DNA from: Caryophanales bacterium UBA4869
GTDB taxonomy: Bacteria > Bacillota_I > Bacilli_A > RFN20 > CAG-288
Assembly: GCA_002399505.1 (NCBI GenBank)
Contig: DHDT01000044.1
Location: forward strand, 8,154 to 21,359
Length of the DNA: 13,206 nt
Direction: 5' to 3'
Positions 8,621 to 13,206 of this stretch are shown in pieces. The position numbers were made by a program, and so were the translations under genes. The notes under the pieces are model-generated. The model saw nothing but the letters and a program-made list of their open reading frames with translations, searched no databases and was not told the DNA's origin. Every line of letters starts with the position of its first letter. The stretch's first letter is position 1.

Positions 8621-8635
8621 AATAAGTCCTTTCAA

Positions 8636-8644
8636 ATTATATCA
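8636..8644 (-). promoter_or_regulatory. Extended -10 promoter of the glg operon
   Basis: TGATATAAT on the minus strand is a perfect -10 with the TGN extension. No good -35 is found at 16-18 bases, as often tolerated with an extended -10. The expected start near 8629 gives a leader of about 25 bases before ATG 8604, containing the Shine-Dalgarno site. Confidence 0.65.
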
Positions 8645-8684
8645 CAAGAAAGCTTAATTAAAGAGAAGTAAAAACCTCTTTGTC

Positions 8685-8713
8685 TTGTAAACAAAAGTAA
8701 TCAAAGATACAAT
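8685..8713 (+). promoter_or_regulatory. Promoter of ackA
   Basis: TTGTAA (8685-8690), 17-base spacer, TACAAT (8708-8713). The expected start is near 8720, about 28 bases before ATG 8748. It is back to back with the glg promoter, about 40 bases away, so one bound regulator could affect both. I saw no match to the Bacillus CcpA cre consensus. Confidence 0.6.
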
Positions 8714-8747
8714 AAATCATATCGAAACGAGGTATAAAGCGGTTATC

Positions 8748-10001
8748 ATGAACAAACAATTCAAAATCATGTGTGTCAATGCCGGTTCGTCTTCTCTGAA
8801 GTTCAAACTCTACAATATGGATGCCAAAGCCAGTCAGGCCCAGACTCTCAAAGACAAGAGCCAGTACTTGCAAGTGCTTACTTCCGGCATCGTCGAGAGA
8901 ATCGGACATGAAGATGCAATCTTCACTATCAAAAAGCCCGGCGGTTTCAAGAAAACTATCGTTCTTCCTGTTAAGAACCATGATGTAGCTGTTCATTTGG
9001 TCCTAGACGGAATCATCGAAAACGGAATCATCAAGTCTCTGGATGAAATCAACGGAATCGGAAACCGTATTGTTCAGGGAGGACCCTACTTCAGCGATTC
9101 AGCTCTCTTCACTGAAGATACCTATAATAAAATCGAAGAACTCATACCTTTAGATCCTCTCCATGCCGAAGCTCACCTCACCTGCTTCAATGCCTTCAAA
9201 AAAGCCTTGCCTGAAGTCGGAGAAGTCGCCATCTTCGATACTGCTTTCCATCAGACCATGGCTCCGAAGGAATATATGTATGCTCTCCCCTATGAGTATT
9301 ACACCGAGTATAAGGTGAGAAGATACGGTGCTCACGGAACCAGCCATAAGTATCTTTCGACTGTCGTCAGAGAGACTTATCTCAAAGGTCAGGAACATTC
9401 CAATATCATCACCCTCCATATCGGAAGCGGTGCCTCAGTCGCTGCTGTCAAGGATGGAAAGTGCATCGCCACTTCCATGGGTCTCACACCCTTAGCCGGT
9501 GTAGTCATGGGCTCAAGAACCGGTGACATCGATCCTAGCTGCATGCCCTATCTTTGCCGCTGCACTGGAAAAACAGTCGATGAGATGTATGATATCTACA
9601 ACCATCAGTCCGGTGTCTTAGGAATCAGCGGAATCTCCAACGATACCCGCGATGTTCAAAAAGGAGCTGAAGAAGGCAACGAAAAGGCAAAACTGGCTAT
9701 GGATATGTACAGCCAGTCCATCGCTGACTATATCTGCATGTACTATGGAAAACTAGGCCATGTCGATATGATCGTCTGCTCAGCCGGTGTCTTTGAAAAC
9801 GCCCCGGCTTTCAGAACTCTCACTTTCCGTGACTGTGCTGAAGCTCTCGGTATCAAGATCGACGAAAAGCTCAATGAGACGACAGTCTTAGGAAAAGAAG
9901 GTTTCATCTCTTCCAAAGACAGTAAGATACCAGTCGTCGTCATTCCTACCGATGAAGAACTGATGATCGCTTTGGATACAGCCAGAATCTTAAAGCTCTA
10001 G
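8748..10001 (+). CDS. ackA: Acetate kinase, divergent form
   Basis: Acetokinase-family enzyme; the expected reaction is acetyl phosphate + ADP = acetate + ATP, the ATP-yielding end of mixed-acid fermentation. It has 417 residues, slightly longer than the usual 395-410. Family marks: NAGSSSLKF at 11-19, catalytic Asp164 in FDTAFHQT, GAHGTSHKY near 194-202, His224, SMGLTPL, Arg257 in GSRTGDIDP, Glu350 and IPTDEELMIA near the end. Several usually fixed positions differ: GHRxVHGG reads GNRIVQGG (Arg107 kept), HLGNG reads HIGSG, GIGEN reads GVFEN. Acetate is the likeliest substrate, but another short-chain acid is possible. The best Shine-Dalgarno, GAGGT at 8729-8733, is 14 bases from the ATG, unusually far; no better start is in frame. 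No pta gene is in the window. A lipoprotein gene follows after 26 bases. Confidence 0.92.
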   Translation: MNKQFKIMCVNAGSSSLKFKLYNMDAKASQAQTLKDKSQYLQVLTSGIVERIGHEDAIFTIKKPGGFKKTIVLPVKNHDVAVHLVLDGIIENGIIKSLDEINGIGNRIVQGGPYFSDSALFTEDTYNKIEELIPLDPLHAEAHLTCFNAFKKALPEVGEVAIFDTAFHQTMAPKEYMYALPYEYYTEYKVRRYGAHGTSHKYLSTVVRETYLKGQEHSNIITLHIGSGASVAAVKDGKCIATSMGLTPLAGVVMGSRTGDIDPSCMPYLCRCTGKTVDEMYDIYNHQSGVLGISGISNDTRDVQKGAEEGNEKAKLAMDMYSQSIADYICMYYGKLGHVDMIVCSAGVFENAPAFRTLTFRDCAEALGIKIDEKLNETTVLGKEGFISSKDSKIPVVVIPTDEELMIALDTARILKL

Positions 10002-10016
10002 CAAAATATAATCACT

Positions 10017-10022
10017 AGGAGG
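10017..10022 (+). promoter_or_regulatory. Shine-Dalgarno site that fixes the first lipoprotein start
   Basis: AGGAGG, five bases before ATG 10028. A GTG at 10022 in the same frame overlaps the site itself, so the ATG is the better start. Confidence 0.8.
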
Positions 10023-10027
10023 TGAAC

Positions 10028-11146
10028 ATGAAAAATAAAATCAAAAGTCTTCTTCTTTCTCTCTTCATGCTCACCTCTTTTTCTTTGCCTTCCTGTTCAA
10101 AATCGGTCTCTTACAAAGACCGGGTCATCACCAGAAAAGTCCAGGATATCGATAGTTATGTTGTTTTGAGAGATGAAAACGAACTGATTGACATCAGCCG
10201 CTATGACGATGCTGTCATCGTCGTCACAAGCGAGGGCTGCTCTTATTGTCAGGCTCTCTATCAAGAGCTCAAGACCTATATCAAAGAGACTGAGAACGTC
10301 ATCTACACAGTTGATTCCCTGATCTACAACACCTGCAAAAAAGCTGAATACAATCTTTCCGGAACTTATGCCGGTCTCTATCCGACAATCGGAGGCACGC
10401 CGACTTTTCTCTTCTACAAAGAAGGGAAGATCGTCAACACCTTTGTCAAAACCACTGTCGAAGAGGACCTTTTTTCCGTATTAGAACCCTATATCTATGA
10501 TATGAACCTTTATCAGATCAATGACTTCATCAAAGATGATGATGTCTATTATCAGGATATATCAGAGGAATACGACCATCTGGGTTTTGGTACTTCCGCT
10601 TTGGATTCCAAAATTCTTTCAGATGAAAAGCTGACGGTTTTATATACGTACCGCCGCTGCCCTGACTGTCTCTCCTATAAAGACGAAGTTCTCTATCCCT
10701 ACCTTAATGAAAACAAAGACAAGAAGATATATTTCTATGAATGTGACGGCTATTATCTTCTCAAGAGAAGCGAGGATTCGGACGATAAGAATCTCGGATT
10801 GAAAAAGTGGAGCGATTTCTGCGTCAAATACCATCTCTCCGATTATCCTGTCACCGATATCAACGGCAATCAGGCCGGCTATGTGCCGACTACAGTCGCC
10901 TTCAATAAAACTTCCTATAAAATCGATGTCTTTGCAAATGACGGACTTATCGCCAGGGACCAGGACGGGTATCTCTATTACTCACGGGCCTTTCATTCTA
11001 AAGTGAAAGAACTTAGAAGCACTACCAAAGTCGAGGAAGGAGATACGACTTCCAAGACTTATCAAAAAGCCATGAAGGAACTGGCTCAAAAGGCCTTAGA
11101 GGTCGAGAGAGAACTGTCTCTCAGTTTCCTCAGAGAAAACTTATGA
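10028..11146 (+). CDS. Lipoprotein with two thioredoxin-like domains, each with a CxxC
   Basis: Predicted membrane-anchored thiol-disulfide protein of 372 residues facing outside the cell. A basic N-terminus and hydrophobic stretch (about 7-20) lead to lipobox LPSC with lipid-bearing Cys23. Domain 1 (about 60-155): CSYC at 71-74 after a strand-like VIVVTSEG, and cis-proline position Pro125 in GGTPTFLFY followed by KEGKIV. Domain 2 (about 198-305): CPDC at 211-214 after LTVLYTYRR, and VPTT with Pro287. Extra cysteines lie at 103, 239 and 265. The C-terminus is a charged helix. The gene lies 26 bases after ackA with no terminator and overlaps the next lipoprotein gene by four bases (ATGA). Redox role is inferred from fold signatures; reductase, isomerase or oxidase cannot be told apart. 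An ATG start is used in place of an overlapping GTG. Confidence 0.88.
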   Translation: MKNKIKSLLLSLFMLTSFSLPSCSKSVSYKDRVITRKVQDIDSYVVLRDENELIDISRYDDAVIVVTSEGCSYCQALYQELKTYIKETENVIYTVDSLIYNTCKKAEYNLSGTYAGLYPTIGGTPTFLFYKEGKIVNTFVKTTVEEDLFSVLEPYIYDMNLYQINDFIKDDDVYYQDISEEYDHLGFGTSALDSKILSDEKLTVLYTYRRCPDCLSYKDEVLYPYLNENKDKKIYFYECDGYYLLKRSEDSDDKNLGLKKWSDFCVKYHLSDYPVTDINGNQAGYVPTTVAFNKTSYKIDVFANDGLIARDQDGYLYYSRAFHSKVKELRSTTKVEEGDTTSKTYQKAMKELAQKALEVERELSLSFLRENL

Positions 11147-11964
11147 AACATCTCTCGGTCTTTTTAATCCTGCCTTTCCTGATTCCCTTATCATCCTGCA
11201 GCCAGACTAAGGAGAAGATCCCGGTTTTTTCCTATGAGTCATCCGTCACGGAATATGAAACAAAGAAAAGATACCTGACTTACAGCGTCTCCAAAAGTCA
11301 GCTCCAGTCTCTGATTCAATGCAAAGGTGATTTCTTTCTCTACGTCTATGCTCCAGGCTGCGGTACCTGTGACTATTTTTCAGTATTAGTCAACGACTAT
11401 ATCAATACCAACAAAGTTGTTTTCCCCTATATGTTCCTGTCTTTATATAATCAAGTCGAGGGAGTCCCTTCTTTAAGCGATTCTTCTCTTCTCTTCTTCC
11501 GAGACGGAAAATGTACGGATACCGTCCTAGTTTCCGCCATGGAGAAGGACAATGACCTCTTCTATTCCAAGATGGATGAAAACTGTGTCCTCGAAGGGGT
11601 ATCGCTTCTGAATTCCTGTTATGTCGATACTTTCCTTCAAAACGGACACGTCTCTTATTTTCTTTCCTCAGAGCTTTCTCTCGATAAAAACGACAACGCC
11701 TATGTATCTAACCCCTATGACTCTAAGACTCTCTTTGACAAAGAGGCTGTCGTTTTATTGATCGATGAAAAAAGCTACCCGGACTTAAGTAAGCTCCCCG
11801 ATTTCCTCACCGCCGAGAAAATAACCGATATCGCCTTTGTTTCCGCTGAAAAAGACAAAGGAACTCTCTTTTCCTTCTTAGGCATCGATGAAACCTTTGA
11901 TCCCCTCATCAAACTGACTTATGCGGATAACGTCATCAATACCGTCACTTATCAAAGCATATGA
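11143..11964 (+). CDS. Thioredoxin-like lipoprotein with degenerate active site
   Basis: Membrane-anchored protein of 273 residues, apparently related in layout to its upstream neighbour. Signal: MKHLSVFLILPFLIP then lipobox LSSC with Cys19. One thioredoxin-like domain (about 50-145) shows CGTC at 73-76 after FFLYVYAPG and the strand LLFFRDGK. Where thioredoxins have the cis-Pro-Thr before that strand, this reads SDSS, so the cis-proline seems lost. The second half (about 165-273) resembles another thioredoxin-like unit (AVVLLIDEKSYPD) but has no CxxC. Other cysteines are at 60, 124, 148 and 159. Its start overlaps the previous stop in ATGA, so translation is probably coupled. The stop codon abuts an intrinsic terminator. 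Function is unknown beyond a likely extracytoplasmic redox or binding role. Confidence 0.85.
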   Translation: MKHLSVFLILPFLIPLSSCSQTKEKIPVFSYESSVTEYETKKRYLTYSVSKSQLQSLIQCKGDFFLYVYAPGCGTCDYFSVLVNDYINTNKVVFPYMFLSLYNQVEGVPSLSDSSLLFFRDGKCTDTVLVSAMEKDNDLFYSKMDENCVLEGVSLLNSCYVDTFLQNGHVSYFLSSELSLDKNDNAYVSNPYDSKTLFDKEAVVLLIDEKSYPDLSKLPDFLTAEKITDIAFVSAEKDKGTLFSFLGIDETFDPLIKLTYADNVINTVTYQSI

Positions 11965-11989
11965 AAAAACGGCCGAAGCCGTTTTTTTT
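11964..11989. terminator. Bidirectional intrinsic terminator between convergent genes
   Basis: A 10-bp stem, ACGGC core extended by A/T pairs (11964-11973 with 11978-11987), a CGAA loop and a run of eight T on the plus strand, with a run of A giving T on the minus strand. It ends the ackA-lipoprotein transcript and, from the other side, nrnA. The last base of the lipoprotein TGA is in the stem, and the nrnA TAA starts in the T-run. Confidence 0.9.
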
Positions 11990-12980
11990 AATCAGTTATT
12001 TTATCTAATTCGGCCAGGAGAAGAGGAAGCTTGTCGATAGAAGTCAGACGGCAGCCGGCCGCATAGTCATGGCCTCCGCCATCAAAGAGAATGGCGACAG
12101 GGGCGACGTGTTTGGAGTTAGAACGAAGAGACACGCGATACTGGCCCTTCTTCTCGTCTTCGGTGATAGAGCAGACCGCTTTGACGCCCTTCATATTGCG
12201 GAAATTGTTTATGAAGAGATTTCCTTCATCGATAGTCATATCCAGTTCCTTCATCGTCTTTTTGTCAAAGACGAAATAACAGGTTCCCTTATCGGTAATA
12301 TGATAATTGTTGAGGACGTATTTCTGGATGTTCATTCTTCTCTGATCAGTCTCATACATACGATTATAGACATCGGTCATATCGACGCCGTGATCTAGAA
12401 GATCACCGGCGATTCTCAAAGTGGCACTGTCGGTGTCCTGATAAAGGAATCTTCCGGTATCTCCGACGATTCCGGTATACAGATACGAAGCCGCTTCTTT
12501 AGAAAGACGCAGTTTCTTCTTTCTGCTCAGGGCAAAAAGGGCGATGATCTCAGCAGCGGCGGGGCGATCGGGGAAGACGATCTGGAAATCACCGAAATCA
12601 TCTTCCGGCTTAGGAAGAGGATGATGATCGATCTTGATGACTTCTTTGGCAAAGCGGAGAGTCTCAAGATGGGAAATACGGTTGCGGTTGGAGATATCGA
12701 CACTGATTGCAAGATGGGGACTGTCGAAGAAGGACTGACTGACGTTTTCCGGGAAGGGGAAAAGCAAAGGGAACAAAACCGGTACCGTATCACCGACAAA
12801 GTGAACCTCCTTATCAGGATAATTGTCCTTAATCCAAGTATATAAGCCCATCTGAGCACCTAAGGCATCAAAATCAGGTGACTCGTGTCGATAGATGACA
12901 ATCGCGGAATACTCGCTGATTTTCTTCTCTAAATATTTGAATTTCTCTCGAAAGCTTTTAATTTCTTCGTTGTTGATCAT
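11988..12980 (-). CDS. nrnA: DHH-family phosphoesterase, NrnA-like nanoRNase / pAp phosphatase
   Basis: Predicted cytosolic Mn-dependent phosphoesterase that degrades short oligoribonucleotides and, in characterised NrnA proteins, dephosphorylates pAp. At 330 residues it matches NrnA (about 310-330). The DHH domain has RHESPDFDALGAQ (His32, Asp36, Asp38), Asp95 in SVDIS, DHHP at 118-121 and Asp174 in GIVGDTGRF. The DHHA1 domain ends with GGGHDYAAG at 301-309. All expected metal-ligand motifs are present. AGGAGGT (12990-12984) lies three to four bases from ATG 12980, a short but strong site. A candidate extended -10 promoter lies at 13021-13029. The 3' end converges on the lipoprotein gene and shares its terminator. 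A DHH exopolyphosphatase-type or c-di-AMP/pApA hydrolase role is less likely, since no GGDEF or PAS domain is attached. Confidence 0.92.
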   Translation of the reverse strand: MINNEEIKSFREKFKYLEKKISEYSAIVIYRHESPDFDALGAQMGLYTWIKDNYPDKEVHFVGDTVPVLFPLLFPFPENVSQSFFDSPHLAISVDISNRNRISHLETLRFAKEVIKIDHHPLPKPEDDFGDFQIVFPDRPAAAEIIALFALSRKKKLRLSKEAASYLYTGIVGDTGRFLYQDTDSATLRIAGDLLDHGVDMTDVYNRMYETDQRRMNIQKYVLNNYHITDKGTCYFVFDKKTMKELDMTIDEGNLFINNFRNMKGVKAVCSITEDEKKGQYRVSLRSNSKHVAPVAILFDGGGHDYAAGCRLTSIDKLPLLLAELDKITD

Positions 12981-12983
12981 AAG

Positions 12984-12990
12984 ACCTCCT
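12984..12990 (-). promoter_or_regulatory. Close-spaced Shine-Dalgarno site of nrnA
   Basis: AGGAGGT on the minus strand, only three bases before ATG 12980. No other start in the first 30 codons would fit the motif order better. Confidence 0.7.
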
Positions 12991-12993
12991 TAT

Positions 12994-13008
12994 TGCACTG
13001 TATGTGCA
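12994..13008. repeat. Short inverted repeat in the nrnA leader
   Basis: TGCAC, five bases, GTGCA, just upstream of the nrnA Shine-Dalgarno site and within the predicted leader. The octamer TTGCACTG at 12993-13000 recurs exactly at 13088-13095 in front of the tRNA. It could be an operator or a small RNA hairpin; the 5-bp arms make chance quite possible. Confidence 0.3.
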
Positions 13009-13020
13009 CTAAACCTTTAT

Positions 13021-13029
13021 ATTCTATCA
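13021..13029 (-). promoter_or_regulatory. Candidate extended -10 promoter of nrnA
   Basis: TGATAGAAT on the minus strand is an extended -10 (TGN plus TAGAAT) without a clear -35. The expected start is near 13014, giving a leader of about 34 bases that holds the inverted repeat at 12994-13008. Confidence 0.45.
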
Positions 13030-13087
13030 AAAAAATAACCGAGTTGGTGGATATTGCGTACTCTTGACATTTATCTTATATTATCCC

Positions 13088-13116
13088 TTGCACTGAGCTT
13101 CATTTTGAGATATCAT
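13088..13116 (+). promoter_or_regulatory. Candidate promoter of the tRNA gene
   Basis: TTGCAC (13088-13093), 17-base spacer, TATCAT (13111-13116). The expected start near 13123 leaves a leader of about 11 bases before the mature tRNA. An alternative is TTGCGT (13054) with TATATT (13077), also with a 17-base spacer. Confidence 0.45.
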
Positions 13117-13133
13117 TAATGAGCCGTTTTTAC

Positions 13134-13206
13134 GGCCCTGTAGCTCAGTTGGATAGAGCAACTGACTTCTAATCTGTAGGTCGCCGGTTCGAATCCGGCC
13201 GGGGTC
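13134..13206 (+). tRNA. tRNA-Arg (anticodon UCU), 3' end cut by window
   Basis: The cloverleaf folds by eye. Acceptor GGCCCTG pairs with CGGGGTC (two G·U pairs). The D stem is GCTC/GAGC with a nine-base loop. The anticodon loop CTTCTAA has anticodon TCT at 13168-13170, decoding AGA/AGG. The variable region is AGGTC. The T stem GCCGG/CCGGC encloses TTCGAAT. The window ends at position 72, so the discriminator base and any encoded CCA are not seen. The anticodon stem ACTGA/TCTGT has a T·T mismatch at positions 29-41 (13163 and 13175), which is unusual for this stem. Confidence 0.95.

Noticed and set aside
8605..8622. Longer GlgB start at TTG 8622
   Set aside because: The TTG overlaps the strong GGGAGG site that is well placed for ATG 8604, and the six extra residues are outside the domain.
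8685..8702. cre-like sequence TGTAAACAAAAGTAATCA near the ackA -35
   Set aside because: It lacks the central CG of the CcpA cre consensus.
8658..8996. 112-residue minus-strand frame across the ackA start
   Set aside because: It overlaps the ackA promoter and 5' coding region, with no ribosome binding site or family motif.
13064..13069. Perfect TTGACA upstream of the tRNA
   Set aside because: No -10-like hexamer lies 16-18 bases downstream; the nearby TATATT/TATTAT is only about 7-9 bases away.

Overview
The window reads as an ordinary stretch of chromosome from a low- to mid-G+C Bacillota (Firmicutes), probably a Bacilli/Erysipelotrichia- or Mollicutes-related lineage. The reasons are strong AGGAG Shine-Dalgarno sites, TTGNNN-N17-TANNAT promoters, extended -10 elements, short-signal lipoproteins with a lipobox cysteine, a NrnA-type DHH phosphoesterase and a trigger factor–Lon pair. 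TGA ends several genes and Trp is encoded by TGG, so the genetic code is standard and not the Mycoplasma code. The lineage is inferred from gene content, not from a phylogeny.

Positions 1-8604 are all on the minus strand. In transcription order they hold glgB (branching enzyme), glgP (glycogen phosphorylase), a 126-residue orphan protein whose start overlaps the glgP stop, then tig (trigger factor) behind its own strong promoter, then lon (ATP-dependent protease, cut by the left edge just before its catalytic lysine). glgB and glgP together indicate glycogen branching and phosphorolysis. tig and lon form a protein-quality-control pair.

A 143-bp divergent region (8605-8747) carries back-to-back promoters for glgB and for ackA. 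ackA is a divergent acetate kinase on the plus strand. It is followed after 26 bases by two overlapping genes for thioredoxin-like lipoproteins. The first has two CxxC domains. The second keeps one CxxC but has lost the usual cis-proline and its second active site. These three genes may form one transcript ending at a compact terminator that also contains the stop codon of the convergent nrnA gene. After nrnA (minus strand) comes a plus-strand tRNA-Arg(UCU) cut by the right edge one base before its discriminator.

I found no mobile element, CRISPR array, phage gene, rRNA or defence system. The parts most worth a second look are the paired thioredoxin-like lipoproteins behind ackA, the divergent acetate kinase active-site motifs, the orphan gene coupled to glgP, and the inverted repeat that fills the spacer of the tig promoter.
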